Origin: Verrucomicrobiales bacterium
GTDB taxonomy: Bacteria; Verrucomicrobiota; Verrucomicrobiia; Verrucomicrobiales; DEV007
Direction: 5' to 3'
Length of the DNA: 64,000 nt
Assembly (NCBI GenBank): GCA_029213195.1
Contig: JARGNI010000013.1
Location: 1-64,000 of the forward strand
Position numbers and translations under genes: made by a program. Shown piece after piece: positions 27,042 through 37,921 of the stretch. The notes below the pieces were generated by a model that worked only from the letters and a program-made list of their open reading frames with translations, did no database searches and was not told where the DNA came from. Numbering within the stretch: the stretch's first letter is position 1; each line of letters begins with the position of its first letter.

Positions 27042-28631
27042 ATGCCGAACCGACTCCGCAATTTCCTCCTCCTTCTTTGCCTCGTCGTTTTCCCGGTCGA
27101 GTCCAACTCTGCTGAGCAGGCGCGACCCAACATCATCTTCTTCCTCGTCGATGACCTCGGGCAGCGTGACATCGGATGCTACGGCAGCACGTTTCACGAA
27201 ACCCCGTCCATCGATCAGCTGGCAAAGGAGGGCATGCGTTTCACCAATGCCTATTCGACCTGCCATGTCTGCTCGCCGAGCCGCGCCAGTATTCTCACGG
27301 GCAAATACCCGGCTCGGACCAACTTGACGGAGTGGCTTGCTGGACGTCCGGAGCGGGATTACGAGCCGCTGCATCACGCGGAAAAACTGACCGCCTTGCC
27401 GGACGAAGAGATCACCCTGGCCGAAATCCTGAAGAGCCATGGCTACGCAACCGCAAACTACGGCAAGGCTCATGTCAGGAGGGACCCGACGACCTATGGC
27501 TTCGATGAGGAGATCACGGGTTGGGTACGGTCCTATCACTATCCTTTCGGTGGTGATTACAACAAGAAGCTTCCGGCCAAAAAGGGCGACTACTACACCG
27601 ACAAGCTGACCGACGCGGCCCTGGATTTCATCGAGCGGAACCAGGACCAGCCCTTCTTTGTCCATCTCGAACACTTCGCGGTGCACGACCCGATCCAGGG
27701 ACGTCCAGACCTCGTGGAGAAATATCGCAAGAAGCTCGCGGCGATGCCGGAGCAGAAGGGGCCGGACTTCATTCTCGAACCCAACCCGGATGGACCGCCA
27801 CTCACGGAGGAGGAACTCAAGGCGCTGGCGGAGAACGACGATCCGCAGGCGCATCAGGACGCCAGGGTCTGGTGGGTGAAGCAGAAACAGGACAATGCGG
27901 AGTTTGCCGGCATGCTGGAGGCGACCGATGAAAGCCTGGCGCGCATCCGCGCGAAGCTGAAGGAACTTGGACTGGAAGAGAACACGCTCATCATCTTCAC
28001 GGCGGACAACGGCGGCATGTCGGCGTCGAACCAGTATCGCGGAATCCATCACTCACGCGAGATGCTCGATGCCCGTTTTGCTTCCTCCAATCTTCCGCTG
28101 CGTGGAGCGAAAGGCTGGAACTACGAAGGCGGCATTCGTGTTCCGCTAATTGTCCACTGGCCTGGCCAAACTGAACCGAACTCGATCTCCGAGGCAATCG
28201 TCACAGGAACCGATTTTTACCCGACGCTTCTCGAGATGGCGAATCTACCGGCGGTGCCGGAACAACACGTCGACGGCAAGAGCTTTGTCCCCGCGCTGAA
28301 GGGCGAAGACTACGAACGCGGGCCGGTCTACTGGCACTTTCCTCACTACAGCAATCACGGCTACCAGAGCCCCGGCGGAGCGATTCGCTCGGGCGACTTC
28401 AAGCTGTTGGAATACTACGAGAATGGCACGGTGCAACTCTTCGACCTGGCCAACGATATTGGGGAGCACAATAACCTCGCCGAAGAGCGCCCCGAGATCG
28501 TTGCCAGGCTGAAGAAGCAATTCGAGGACTGGCGCGACGAAGTCGATGCCAAGATGCCGTATCCCAAGACAGCGACCTCGAAGCCAGCTCCCGGCGCGCG
28601 CGTTGTCACGCCACGTGTTAAAAGCAGATAA
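27042..28631 (+). CDS. Secreted sulfatase (type I, formylglycine)
   Basis: 529 residues from ATG 27042. An upstream ATG at 26982 would overlap the previous gene and spoil the signal peptide (MPNRLRNFLLLLCLVVFPVESNSAE). The sulfatase signature is present: metal ligands VDDLG (Asp37, Asp38), formylglycine motif CSPSR (Cys77), GKAHV, a TADNGG ligand loop near residue 320, and RVPLIVHWPG. It removes sulfate esters from a carbohydrate in the periplasm or outside the cell; the exact S1 subfamily and substrate cannot be read by eye. It probably closes the operon with the two giant redox fusions. The short gap after it (28632-28763) contains a GGGCT/AGCCC mini-hairpin but no clear terminator. Confidence 0.93.
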   Translation: MPNRLRNFLLLLCLVVFPVESNSAEQARPNIIFFLVDDLGQRDIGCYGSTFHETPSIDQLAKEGMRFTNAYSTCHVCSPSRASILTGKYPARTNLTEWLAGRPERDYEPLHHAEKLTALPDEEITLAEILKSHGYATANYGKAHVRRDPTTYGFDEEITGWVRSYHYPFGGDYNKKLPAKKGDYYTDKLTDAALDFIERNQDQPFFVHLEHFAVHDPIQGRPDLVEKYRKKLAAMPEQKGPDFILEPNPDGPPLTEEELKALAENDDPQAHQDARVWWVKQKQDNAEFAGMLEATDESLARIRAKLKELGLEENTLIIFTADNGGMSASNQYRGIHHSREMLDARFASSNLPLRGAKGWNYEGGIRVPLIVHWPGQTEPNSISEAIVTGTDFYPTLLEMANLPAVPEQHVDGKSFVPALKGEDYERGPVYWHFPHYSNHGYQSPGGAIRSGDFKLLEYYENGTVQLFDLANDIGEHNNLAEERPEIVARLKKQFEDWRDEVDAKMPYPKTATSKPAPGARVVTPRVKSR

Positions 28632-28763
28632 AGGCTGCGAGAGAATCGGAATCGATTCATCTACATGCGGGAGGACGAGTGAGCATAAGCCCGTCCATGC
28701 CCATTAGGAAGAGTCGAGACTCGAGTCGCGGGCTGAGCCCCCCTTGAACGCCTGCCAAGCAGT

Positions 28764-30356
28764 CTACTTCTCCGACTTGGGCCAGCCGTGATACAAGTAG
28801 AGTGCTCCATAGGTCCAGTTGGGCTTCGGCATCCCAGGGAAGTTAACGCGATCCATCATCAGCGCGAGATACGGAGCAGGATAGCCCTCTGGAAGCGAAA
28901 TTACATTCGGCCAGATGCGAGTTCCATTCCCCTCGTTCCATGGCGGCAGGTAGATCTCGAGTTCTCCTGCAGGTTCGAGATCCGGATAAGTCGCGATGTA
29001 GACCGTTCGGTCAGCACTGCCAAAGAGTGCGTAACGAGTATCTCCAAACTTTTGGATCATGGTGCCCGTGCTATCCATTGCTACCGGGCCCGCAATTCGT
29101 TGAAAGCCTTTGTCCCAGTGTTCGCTTTCCCACATTGCTGCACGGAACTTTTCTTGTTTCTCGCACAAGAGCATCCGCCATTTCTTCGCCTCGCGGTCGT
29201 AGATGCAGTGTGCATCTTCGTGGGCACCGTCGATACCAACGGGCTTCGCTTTCATGATGGAAAACCCTCGACGAGGATCTCGTTTTGATGAGACCGCAAG
29301 AATCGTTTTCGCGCTCTCCCCTCCATCGCCGCCATAGGCACTGAATCCCGTCGTCCATCCTCGCCACTCATCACTTTTTGAATCGTAGAAAATATGAGAA
29401 GCATGCTCATTCCGAAGCAGCCCGTCTCCGAGATCAAACGCGATAATTCCCTCAAACCGAATATCAAAGACGGAGGGATTCAGTGAGAAAACGGCCTGCA
29501 TGGGATTTGGCAAAGCGCGCCCCCTCACCGTCATCGTAAACCAGAGACGCTCTTCGTCGAACAATGGGCTTCCTTCCGGATCCGTTATCGCACGAATGTC
29601 AGCCTGCCCTGTTCCGGGAGTCAGCCCTGCGCTCGCTCCATGCAGCACAATGCTGGAGTTTGGCTCGAGCTCCGACGCTACTCCGAAATCGAAATAGCGC
29701 ATATGCCGCTTCTCTCGAAGATCGATTTCTTTGGAAAAATCAGCAAAACCAACCAGGCGAGACTCTCCATTAGATTCAACAAGCACATTCACGCCGACCA
29801 CCGCCATCTGGACTCGAAGAATCAGGTCCTCAACACCCAAGTCGCCTCGAAGATCCCATTTCTTCTCCACGACTCTTTCGCCATCCAGATTCACCTCCCA
29901 GGTAATCTGATAGGGCCTCCCCTCACGAAAATGAAGTCGGGTGGCCATCAGGTCTCCATTCGACGAATCTCGGAACGCAATTCCGGTGTTACCCTTACCT
30001 TCCAAGCGGTGCACAGAAAGATCGTAAGTCGCATAGGCATTGAATCCACCTACCCACCGCATCGAATGGGCGGCTACGTTGGAGGATTCCCTTGTCAACT
30101 TTCCCTTCTTGATTGACCACTTCGCCCCCACTCCTTCGTCCACCTCGAAGAGTTCTGGATGCATCAAATCAAAATCCCGAACCTCAGGCGGTCGGAGGGC
30201 CGAGAGAGGAATCGTCTGATCAGGATCGAAAATCATTCGCTTCACCGCCTGCCTCTTGAATGCAAGATCCCAGGGATGAGCAGAAGCTTCCGCACCGTTG
30301 GATCCAGAAACCAATGCGAGAGTGATCAATCCGATGAGGGGTGAATAGAGTTCCAT
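28764..30356 (-). CDS. Putative secreted beta-propeller glycosidase-like protein
   Basis: 530 residues. Signal peptide MELYSPLIGLITLALVSGSNGAEA. An N-terminal sandwich-like region (about 70-260; ATYDLSVHRLEGKGNTGIAF, LHFREGRPYQITWEV) is followed by a repetitive part with the spacing of a five-bladed propeller (about 290-525; SHIFYDSKSDEWRGW, HEDAHCIYDREAKKWRM, IQKFGDTRYALFGSAD). Such propellers occur in GH32/43/117-type enzymes. I cannot name the catalytic acids, so this is a fold-level guess. Its place among four sulfatases fits a role in sulfated polysaccharide breakdown. It converges on the preceding sulfatase and diverges from the next one. Confidence 0.6.
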   Translation of the reverse strand: MELYSPLIGLITLALVSGSNGAEASAHPWDLAFKRQAVKRMIFDPDQTIPLSALRPPEVRDFDLMHPELFEVDEGVGAKWSIKKGKLTRESSNVAAHSMRWVGGFNAYATYDLSVHRLEGKGNTGIAFRDSSNGDLMATRLHFREGRPYQITWEVNLDGERVVEKKWDLRGDLGVEDLILRVQMAVVGVNVLVESNGESRLVGFADFSKEIDLREKRHMRYFDFGVASELEPNSSIVLHGASAGLTPGTGQADIRAITDPEGSPLFDEERLWFTMTVRGRALPNPMQAVFSLNPSVFDIRFEGIIAFDLGDGLLRNEHASHIFYDSKSDEWRGWTTGFSAYGGDGGESAKTILAVSSKRDPRRGFSIMKAKPVGIDGAHEDAHCIYDREAKKWRMLLCEKQEKFRAAMWESEHWDKGFQRIAGPVAMDSTGTMIQKFGDTRYALFGSADRTVYIATYPDLEPAGELEIYLPPWNEGNGTRIWPNVISLPEGYPAPYLALMMDRVNFPGMPKPNWTYGALYLYHGWPKSEK

Positions 30357-30504
30357 GATAACGATGCGTTAGGTTTTCTTCAGGATACGCGCAAAAGGCA
30401 TTTGTCTTCAAGAATAGGGGCTGGAGATACCGGTGAACATTTTGTAGAAAAGAAGTTATCTCTCTGTTCCCTCAACCCTTGTTCTCACCACTGGCTATTC
30501 ATTC

Positions 30505-31866
30505 ATGAAATCAATTCCCGTTTTGTTCCTGAGCACTTTCCTTGCTCTCGTCTCAGCCGCCTTTCCGCTTCTCTCATCGTCCGCCGAGAAGCCCAACATC
30601 ATCCTCATCTTCGTCGACGACCTCGGCTACGGTGACCTCGGTTGTTACGGTAATGAAGTGATCAGTACTCCTAACATCGACCGACTCGCCGCCGAGGGGC
30701 AACGCTGGACAAGTTTCTACGCTTCCGGTTCGACCTGCGTCCCAAGTCGGACCGGCCTGATGAGTGGTCGACATCCGGGACTACTGAACAAGCAGCCACT
30801 CAAAAACGATCGCGAAGCCTTGATGCCTGCGATGCTGAAGCGGCAGGGATACCAGACTGCGATGCTCGGAAAGTGGCACTTGGCCGGCTATCCGAAAGAC
30901 TTCACTACTTCACCGATGCATCCGCTCAATTGTGGGTTTGATTCTCACTTCGGGACTCCGGGCAGCAACGATGCCCCCGGCCCGCCGAAACAGACCCTCG
31001 AGGCGTTCGACAACGCGACGTCGGAGACCTGGAAAATTCCGTTGATCCGCGGACGCGAAGTCATCGAGCATCCGGCCGATCAATCGCTCTTCACCAAGCG
31101 CTATACCGAGGAGGCCGTCGAGATCATCGAAGCCGCCGCAAAGAAGGAAGAGCCCTTCTTTCTCTATCTCGCCCACAACATGCCCCACATCCCGATCTTC
31201 CCCTCAGAGGCCTTTGCTGGCGTCAGCAAGGGAGGAGTTTACGGCGATGTCGTTGAGGAAATCGACTGGTCCGTTGGTGAGGTGATGAAGGCGGTCAAGG
31301 ATGCTGACATCGACGAGGATACCCTCATCATTTTCACGAGCGACAATGGACCGTGGACCGTCTTTGGACCGCGCCACGCCGGAACGGCCAAGCCCCTGCG
31401 TGGTGAAAAGTCGACCTCGTGGGAAGGTGGCTTCCGAGTTCCTGGAATTTTTCGATGGCCGGGAACGATCAAACCCGGAGTCGTCGACGACATCGCGGCG
31501 AATCTCGACCTCTATGCCACCTTTGCCTCACTCACCGGTGGGACGGAACTTCCCTCGAGCAAGCCGGGATGGCTCTCCCAAGATCTGACTCCCACCCTGC
31601 TGGAGGGCAAGCCGAGCCCTCGGAGCCAATGGCTCTATGGTGGCAGCGCTTTTCGATCCGGGAAATACAAGATCCACCTTTCGACCGAACATCCCACGGA
31701 TCCCGAAACGAGAAAAGGACGGCCGCGGATCAAACATGAGACTCCCCTGCTCTTCGACCTGGAATCCGACATCGGAGAATCCAACAACATTGCCAGCGAT
31801 AATCCGGAAGTCATTGAAAGGCTTCTCAAGGAAATGAACCAACTGAAGAATAACTCTCGAAGCTGA
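30505..31866 (+). CDS. Secreted arylsulfatase-type sulfatase
   Basis: 453 residues with signal peptide MKSIPVLFLSTFLALVSAAF. Family motifs: VDDLGYGDLGCYG (metal-binding Asp pair at 38-39), formylglycine motif CVPSR (Cys78), GKWHLAGYP, YLAHNMPHIP, and FTSDNGPW, which supplies the second metal site. It resembles the sulfatase at 33447-34880 closely (both share PADQ..(L/F)TKRYTEE and WEGG.RVP), so the two look like paralogues of the arylsulfatase A branch. It ends 26 bases before the convergent gene, leaving no room for a separate terminator. Confidence 0.93.
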   Translation: MKSIPVLFLSTFLALVSAAFPLLSSSAEKPNIILIFVDDLGYGDLGCYGNEVISTPNIDRLAAEGQRWTSFYASGSTCVPSRTGLMSGRHPGLLNKQPLKNDREALMPAMLKRQGYQTAMLGKWHLAGYPKDFTTSPMHPLNCGFDSHFGTPGSNDAPGPPKQTLEAFDNATSETWKIPLIRGREVIEHPADQSLFTKRYTEEAVEIIEAAAKKEEPFFLYLAHNMPHIPIFPSEAFAGVSKGGVYGDVVEEIDWSVGEVMKAVKDADIDEDTLIIFTSDNGPWTVFGPRHAGTAKPLRGEKSTSWEGGFRVPGIFRWPGTIKPGVVDDIAANLDLYATFASLTGGTELPSSKPGWLSQDLTPTLLEGKPSPRSQWLYGGSAFRSGKYKIHLSTEHPTDPETRKGRPRIKHETPLLFDLESDIGESNNIASDNPEVIERLLKEMNQLKNNSRS

Positions 31867-31892
31867 CGATGCTTCCCTGCTCCAGCGGAAGA

Positions 31893-33167
31893 CTACGGGT
31901 TTGAATCGCTGTCGAAACCCCAGGCCCGGAGCTCCTCGATGGCATAGCGTGCGCGATAGTTCTTCGGTTTTCGATCCAGCTCAGCTTTGAGTTCAGGTAA
32001 CGCGTTCTGAAGGTGGCAACAAGCCAGAAACTCCGTAGCGCGCCCCCCATCGAAGTATGGCCGAGATTGCAGGGCGACCAAGTCCTCCTTCCATTCTCGG
32101 GAATTGGCAGCCAGGATAATTTCGCACGCGAAGACTGCGTGTTGCTCCCATTTCCCTGGCTCTTCCGAATCAAGCAATCGCCGAACAAGCTCACGATCCA
32201 CCTCTCCTGAAATCGCAGCAATAATGACGGCGTAGTTTGCGATCAAGACCAGGTCCTTTTCTCTCTCCATCCACTTCCTGTAGACCGAGAGAGCAGCCTC
32301 CCCCTGCCGGATGAGTGGTTCCAGTTTTTTCCATGTCGGGATCGTCCCATAATAGGATCTTCCTGCGAAAACATAGTCCTCAAAAAGAGGAACCCAATAT
32401 TCCTTTTTGGCCGCCTCCAAACGCACTTCGAAGTCCGAATCACGATATTTTCGATGCCAGGCCAAGACTTTCGCACGCCCTTCTTTTGCTCGTTTCATTT
32501 CAGACAGTTCGAATCTCTCAACCTCCTCCGCGGAGGAATTGCCGCAGATCCCTCCAACTGGATAGAGATCGGGTAGAGCATAGGTCGTTTCGAAAACCGA
32601 AGCTATGGAGTCGATCAGGTAACGGTCTTCTGTCGACTCGAGAAGAGAGGAAAGCCGATCAAGATCTTCGGAACTAGCAAGCTCACCAAGGAGCGCTACG
32701 ATTTTTGGGACCACTTCCCAGCGAAAGATGTGGGCAGCTTTAGAAGAATCAGCTCGGTAGGATGCCGCAGACGGAGACCTCTCCAGCGACTCAATGAGAA
32801 GCGAAACCAATTCATTACGTTGAGGAATTGAAAACTCACGACCCGTTGGTCGAGCGATATTCCCAAGTCTTATACTCCCCTTATGATTACGAACCCGGGC
32901 GAGCCCCCTTTGCCACGGAGAGGCCAAGACCAACAAAGCGTCAATATTCGCTTCCGAAATTTCACCCCTGCGCAATTTTTCAACGGCCTCCTTCAGGATG
33001 AGTTCCCGATTGGATTCCAGGGTTTCCAGGCCCTTTCTCTGCTCACTCGGCAAAATACTCCTGAGCTGATCAACGAGAACTTCGATCTCTGAGGCCATGC
33101 AAGCTGACCCCGATAACGGGATGGCCAGAGCGGCAAACAGGTAATAGATCAAAAGGCGCCTCTTCAT
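31893..33167 (-). CDS. Secreted HEAT-like alpha-helical protein of unknown function
   Basis: 424 residues. The N-terminus MKRRLLIYYLFAALAIPLSGSACMASE is a signal peptide; SGSAC is only a weak lipobox. The rest is rich in amphipathic helices with repeating LL..L......DL..L..LL patterns (for example VVPKIVALLGELASSEDLDRL) that suggest HEAT or similar solenoid repeats, i.e. a protein-interaction scaffold. No catalytic motif is visible. The gene sits between two paralogous sulfatases but on the opposite strand. The 279 bases upstream (33168-33446) show no other gene. Confidence 0.65.
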   Translation of the reverse strand: MKRRLLIYYLFAALAIPLSGSACMASEIEVLVDQLRSILPSEQRKGLETLESNRELILKEAVEKLRRGEISEANIDALLVLASPWQRGLARVRNHKGSIRLGNIARPTGREFSIPQRNELVSLLIESLERSPSAASYRADSSKAAHIFRWEVVPKIVALLGELASSEDLDRLSSLLESTEDRYLIDSIASVFETTYALPDLYPVGGICGNSSAEEVERFELSEMKRAKEGRAKVLAWHRKYRDSDFEVRLEAAKKEYWVPLFEDYVFAGRSYYGTIPTWKKLEPLIRQGEAALSVYRKWMEREKDLVLIANYAVIIAAISGEVDRELVRRLLDSEEPGKWEQHAVFACEIILAANSREWKEDLVALQSRPYFDGGRATEFLACCHLQNALPELKAELDRKPKNYRARYAIEELRAWGFDSDSNP

Positions 33168-33446
33168 CGAAAAACTTTCCTAAGTGTATCGGAGAGTGTT
33201 CATGGCGATCAAGCCCAGACAAGACAGGATCAAGACAAGAGCCCCCGCGAACAGACTTCTCAAAAACCACCTGCAGGCTCAGGCCAGCCTCATGAATCTT
33301 GTCTGAAACGTCATAAAATCCGTCCATCGGAATCTAGACCAAAGAAGGATGCCGAACCTACCCTTTCCTGCTCTTTGAATCCCCCTAAAGCCAACTCCCT
33401 CCAAACGCGGAGGCCCCCTTGTAATACAATTCGGATATTCAGAAAA

Positions 33447-34880
33447 ATGTGCACCTTGATTCGCCACCAGCAACCTTCGAGAGTCTCTCCGTATCGCCTT
33501 CTACGAAGTAGCATGACCATCGCCTTCTTGACGGTCTTTGCTACTGCACTAGCAAACGCAAATCCGAATATCGTCATCATTTTCTGCGACGATCTCGGAT
33601 ATGGGGATCTCGGGTGCTACGGCTCGCCGACAATCCGAACTCCTCATCTCGATCAAATGGCTGACGAAGGCCTGCGCTTCACCGATTTTTACGTCGGGGC
33701 TTCCGTCTGCACGCCAAGTCGTGCGGCACTCTTGACCGGACGCTACCCGATTCGAAACGGAATGTGCAGCAATGGACGCCGCGTCCTCTTCCCCGAGTCG
33801 AAGGGTGGGTTGCCCGACGCGGAGATCACCATCGCCGAAGGGCTGCGGGACGTCGGCTATGCGACGATGCATGTCGGCAAGTGGCATCTCGGCATACACG
33901 AAGGATCCCGCCCCACCGACCAGGGATTCGATCATAGCTTCGGGATCCCCTACTCCAATGACATGGATCCGCGGGAAGGCATCAAGCATCGCGAGCATGC
34001 CGGAAGTCAGGCCCCTCCGGGCGACGGTTGGAACATCCCCTTGATTCGCGATAACAGAATCGTAGAACGCCCCGCCGATCAGGCAACCCTGACAAAGCGC
34101 TACACTGAGGAATCGGTAAAGTTCATCCGCTCACAAGCGAAGGCGGAGAACCCCTTCTTTCTCTACCTCGCTCACACCATGCCTCACGTGCCGCTCTTCG
34201 CTTCGCCGGAGTTTCACGGAAAGAGTCGGGCAGGTCGCTACGGAGACACAGTAGAGGAAATCGACTGGAGCACGGGACAGATTCTCAACACGCTGAGCGA
34301 ACTTGGTATCGCCGAGAAAACACTCGTCTTCTTTACCAGTGACAACGGCCCATGGCTGGTCATGAATGATGAAGGTGGAAGCGCGGGTCCACTGCGGGAG
34401 GGCAAAGCCTCCACTTGGGAGGGAGGGATGCGCGTCCCAGCCATCGCCTGGTGGCCCGGCACGATCCAGCCAGCCCGCACCCCCATCGTCGCCAATGCGA
34501 TGGACTTGTTCACTACTTCCTTGAAACTGGGAGGAGCGGAACCGCCAAGCGACCGCGTCATCGATGGGCGGGACCTCACCGGACTGCTAGAAGGCGAGTC
34601 GCTTCCTCCACGAACTCCCTTTTTCTATTATCACGGACGCGAACTCTTTGCCTGCCGTCTCGGTCCATGGAAAGTGCATTTTCAGACCCGCCCTTCTTTC
34701 GGAGGCAAACCAGGAACAACAAAGCATGATCCTCCGCTTCTCTTTCATCTCCCCCGCGATCCCTCGGAGAAGCGGCTTCGCCCCCTCGAAGGCGTCGGTG
34801 AAAAAGCGCTCGCTGAAATCGAGGAAGCCGTCGCGAAACATCGGCAAACTCTCAGGCCAGGCGAACCACAGCTCGAGTAA
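33447..34880 (+). CDS. Secreted arylsulfatase-type sulfatase
   Basis: 477 residues if started at ATG 33447, which gives a basic N-region before the hydrophobic segment (MTIAFLTVFATALANA). Starting at that inner ATG (33513) is the alternative; neither has a ribosome binding site. Motifs: FCDDLGYGDLGCYG (Asp pair at 48-49), formylglycine motif CTPSR (Cys88), GKWHLG, YLAHTMPHVPLF and FTSDNGPW. It is close to the sulfatase at 30505-31866, suggesting duplication with the unknown HEAT-like gene between the copies. Expected to hydrolyse sulfate esters outside the cytoplasm. Confidence 0.92.
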   Translation: MCTLIRHQQPSRVSPYRLLRSSMTIAFLTVFATALANANPNIVIIFCDDLGYGDLGCYGSPTIRTPHLDQMADEGLRFTDFYVGASVCTPSRAALLTGRYPIRNGMCSNGRRVLFPESKGGLPDAEITIAEGLRDVGYATMHVGKWHLGIHEGSRPTDQGFDHSFGIPYSNDMDPREGIKHREHAGSQAPPGDGWNIPLIRDNRIVERPADQATLTKRYTEESVKFIRSQAKAENPFFLYLAHTMPHVPLFASPEFHGKSRAGRYGDTVEEIDWSTGQILNTLSELGIAEKTLVFFTSDNGPWLVMNDEGGSAGPLREGKASTWEGGMRVPAIAWWPGTIQPARTPIVANAMDLFTTSLKLGGAEPPSDRVIDGRDLTGLLEGESLPPRTPFFYYHGRELFACRLGPWKVHFQTRPSFGGKPGTTKHDPPLLFHLPRDPSEKRLRPLEGVGEKALAEIEEAVAKHRQTLRPGEPQLE

Positions 34881-35022
34881 GGAAATCCCAATCCACCCTC
34901 GCTATTTTTTCTCTGCCGCTTCCTGCAGGTTCTCGCAATGGGCAAGAGGGAGAGAGCCGATCGGCTTTCTCACCGCTCCGAATCAAATTGAGCCCTGTTC
35001 CTCAACGTGATACAACCGGGTT

Positions 35023-37842
35023 GTGAAGCTTGCCTACAAACTGCCGCTCACGATCGCACTGCCTTCCCTGGTCATCCTCTCAGTGGGGTGGTATGCGACC
35101 CGAGTCGCAGACGAAACCCTGAGATCCTCGATGGAGTCCGGAGCGGCTGACGAGGTCGTTTCGATCCTGAGGGAAATCGATCGCCTGCTCACCAGTCGTC
35201 ATACGTCCTGGCAGGCTTACACTCGCAGTGAGCTTGTGCAGAGCACCCTCGAGGCTTCGAATGAAGAGTTTTCCCTCCAGCCGGATGTGGAAGGGTTCAT
35301 AGACGAACGAAATAACGAATGGCTTGCCGCTGGAGTCGAGGGAAAGAACGACCTTCTGTCCGAACTGGCATCAACCAAGCTCTCCCGGGACCTTCGCGTC
35401 CGACTTCGAAAATTGCGTGAGGTCTACGGCTACCCCGTATTTGGTGAGATCTTCATCACAAACGCCTACGGTGCGAACGTAGCCCAGACGGGAAGGACCT
35501 CGGACTACCGCCAGAACGATGAAGTATGGTGGACGCGCGCCCAGGAAGAGGGCGTCTACCTTGGAGATATTCTCTTCGACGAAAGTGCCGGGATCGAAGC
35601 AATGGAGATCGGCTTGCGAGTCGACGGCGCAGAGGGGGAGTTTCTCGGAGTCCTCAAGGTGGTGCTGAATACTCGGGAAGTGTTTTCCATTATTGATGCA
35701 CACGCAAAGGAGATGGAGAAGGGCACCTCCCTGAGCCTTCTCACGACAAATGGAGAAGTCCTGCGATCCGTCCAAACCCTCGACCAAAGAACTATCCGAG
35801 AAGAGAGTCCCGATTTCTTTTTCTCTTCCTCCGAGGTGGAATCCGAATTCAAATCCACCCTTGAAGGAAACATCACGACGTTTGTTCAGCAGGACGCCGA
35901 AACCGGGCTGGAAATGATTTTCACCTTCGCGGCCAGTGAAGGGGGAACCCCCAGCGGAAAGCTGGGATGGAGGCTCGTAAAGCAACAGGATGCGGAGAGC
36001 TTCCTTTCTCCGATCACACAGCTGAAACGCGACATCCTCTTGATCACTGTTGGAGCCGGCATGCTTTGTGCCTTTCTCATTGCCGTCGTCGTGACTCCCC
36101 TCTCACGAAGGATCTCTCACCTCATCTATGCAACTCGTGCGGTGGCGGTGGGCCATCTTCAAACAAGAGTAGAAGATTCCCACCGCGATGAGATCGGAAT
36201 CCTCTCCCGAAATTTCAACGAGATGACCCATCATCTCGATCGGGCTTCCGAAGAACTCATCGATGCTCGCGACGCCGCAGAAGATGCGAATCGAGCGAAG
36301 AGTGAATTTCTCGCCAATATGAGCCACGAGATCCGGACTCCGATGAACGGAATCATCGGAATGACTGAGCACCTCCTCAACACGGATCTCACGGAGAAAC
36401 AGCGCGAATACCAGGAGATCGTGCAAAGCTCCGCTCGAGCCTTGCTCTCTTTGCTCAATGAGATTCTCGATTTCTCGAAGATTGAAGCTGGTCGAATGGA
36501 ACTCGAGTCCGTTCCTTTTTCCTTGAGAGACTGTCTCGAGGACTCTCTTCGCTTCTTTCGTATCGAGGCCCGGGAGAAGGGCGTCCAGCTAGGTCAAACC
36601 GTCGATCCTGATGCTCCCGACTGCCTCATTGGAGACCCGGGAAGACTGCGGCAGGTCATCCTCAATCTTGTAGGAAATGCCGTCAAATTTACCGATGAGG
36701 GCAGAATCGACCTTGTCGTGCAGAGCGTGGAGAAAGGAGATTCCGAAGTCACACTGGAGTTCAGCGTCACGGACACGGGAATCGGAATTCCCGAGGAGAA
36801 AGTGGAGGATATTTTCAACTCTTTCACTCAAGCCGAAAGCTCGACCACAAGACGCTTTGGGGGAACCGGCCTGGGCCTCGCGATCTGCCGGAAAATCGTG
36901 GGATTGATGGGCGGTAGTATCGAGGTGAAAAGTGAACTGGGGGAAGGAAGCGTCTTCCGGTTTTCTGCCACATTCGACCTCCAATCCGAGGACGAGGAAC
37001 GCCTCCATTCTAACCATCCCCTCCCCAAGGATCAGGATGAGGATCCCCCCGAGTCTCGCCTTCCCTCCCCTTCGGAACGTCCCTCTCCGCTTCGAGTCCT
37101 CTTTGCGGAAGATGGTAAGGTCAATCAGATGGTGATTTCGGAGACGCTACGGAAGCGAGGCCACGATTTCATCGTCGTCACCGACGGAGAAGAAGCCCTT
37201 GCGTATTTCCAGCGAGAGAAATTCGACGTGGTTTTGATGGATATCCAGATGCCCCGGATGAACGGCATCGAAGCCACGAAGCGGATTCGTGAGTACGAAA
37301 GGCAGGAAGGAAGAAATCCTGTTCCCATCATTGCCATGACCGCCAACGCTTTGCCCGAAGACCGGCAACGCTGCCTCGAAGCCGGGATGACGGACTTTCT
37401 CGCCAAACCCATTCAAACGAGTGAACTCCTCATTTCGCTGGAAGGTGATTCAACTTCTCCGCTCAGCTTGGTGGATTCAAACTCCTCCGCACCCACCTGG
37501 GACCGCGATGCCTTCGAGATGGTTGCGAGCAATCCATCCCTCGCTGAATCGATGATTTTGCTTTTTTCCTCCGAGGCAGAAGGAATGCTGACCAAAGCAA
37601 AGACGGCCTTCGAAGAGAATGACGCAGACCAGTTGGCCCATTCTGCCCATGCCCTCAAAGGTCATGTATCCGCCTTCGGGGCTCCCCACGCCACCGAGCT
37701 CGCGGGAAAGCTGGATGAGGCCGCGGAAGAGAACAATTTTACCAAACCCGTTTCGGCTCTCATCGAAGAGCTCTCCCAGGAGATCGAGCGGGTCTCTGAG
37801 CGGTTGGAAGAATATCGCAGCAATCTTCCTCAGACCTCCTAG
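35023..37842 (+). CDS. Hybrid sensor histidine kinase (HAMP-HisKA-HATPase-REC-Hpt)
   Basis: 939 residues; GTG start. A first membrane segment (about 5-24), a periplasmic sensor domain of about 300 residues (Cache-like, with [19 protein letters not shown]), a second membrane segment (about 336-357), HAMP, HisKA with [10 protein letters not shown] (phosphorylated His435), HATPase_c ([21 protein letters not shown]), a receiver domain with [11 protein letters not shown] (Asp740) and a C-terminal Hpt domain with HALKGH (His876). This is a complete internal phosphorelay of the BarA/ArcB type. No output response regulator is adjacent, so the target and signal are unknown. Confidence 0.95.
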   Translation: MKLAYKLPLTIALPSLVILSVGWYATRVADETLRSSMESGAADEVVSILREIDRLLTSRHTSWQAYTRSELVQSTLEASNEEFSLQPDVEGFIDERNNEWLAAGVEGKNDLLSELASTKLSRDLRVRLRKLREVYGYPVFGEIFITNAYGANVAQTGRTSDYRQNDEVWWTRAQEEGVYLGDILFDESAGIEAMEIGLRVDGAEGEFLGVLKVVLNTREVFSIIDAHAKEMEKGTSLSLLTTNGEVLRSVQTLDQRTIREESPDFFFSSSEVESEFKSTLEGNITTFVQQDAETGLEMIFTFAASEGGTPSGKLGWRLVKQQDAESFLSPITQLKRDILLITVGAGMLCAFLIAVVVTPLSRRISHLIYATRAVAVGHLQTRVEDSHRDEIGILSRNFNEMTHHLDRASEELIDARDAAEDANRAKSEFLANMSHEIRTPMNGIIGMTEHLLNTDLTEKQREYQEIVQSSARALLSLLNEILDFSKIEAGRMELESVPFSLRDCLEDSLRFFRIEAREKGVQLGQTVDPDAPDCLIGDPGRLRQVILNLVGNAVKFTDEGRIDLVVQSVEKGDSEVTLEFSVTDTGIGIPEEKVEDIFNSFTQAESSTTRRFGGTGLGLAICRKIVGLMGGSIEVKSELGEGSVFRFSATFDLQSEDEERLHSNHPLPKDQDEDPPESRLPSPSERPSPLRVLFAEDGKVNQMVISETLRKRGHDFIVVTDGEEALAYFQREKFDVVLMDIQMPRMNGIEATKRIREYERQEGRNPVPIIAMTANALPEDRQRCLEAGMTDFLAKPIQTSELLISLEGDSTSPLSLVDSNSSAPTWDRDAFEMVASNPSLAESMILLFSSEAEGMLTKAKTAFEENDADQLAHSAHALKGHVSAFGAPHATELAGKLDEAAEENNFTKPVSALIEELSQEIERVSERLEEYRSNLPQTS

Positions 37843-37921
37843 CCACAGGGCTTTGCACCTTGGAATCCAAGGAATCAAAATGGTATGGACACCCAAAATC
37901 TCAGGGAAAAAGCAATTTACC

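Noticed and set aside
28632-28763. GGGCT/AGCCC and GACTCGAGTC palindromes as a bidirectional terminator
   Set aside because: The stems are only 5 bp and no T-run follows on either strand.
35023-37842. Possible polysaccharide-utilisation regulator (hybrid two-component system type)
   Set aside because: It lacks the Y_Y_Y/AraC architecture of such regulators and ends in Hpt, so no specific link to the sulfatases can be claimed.
37858-37872. CCTTGG/CCAAGG hairpin as terminator of the histidine kinase gene
   Set aside because: Stem of 6 bp without a T-run; could be chance.
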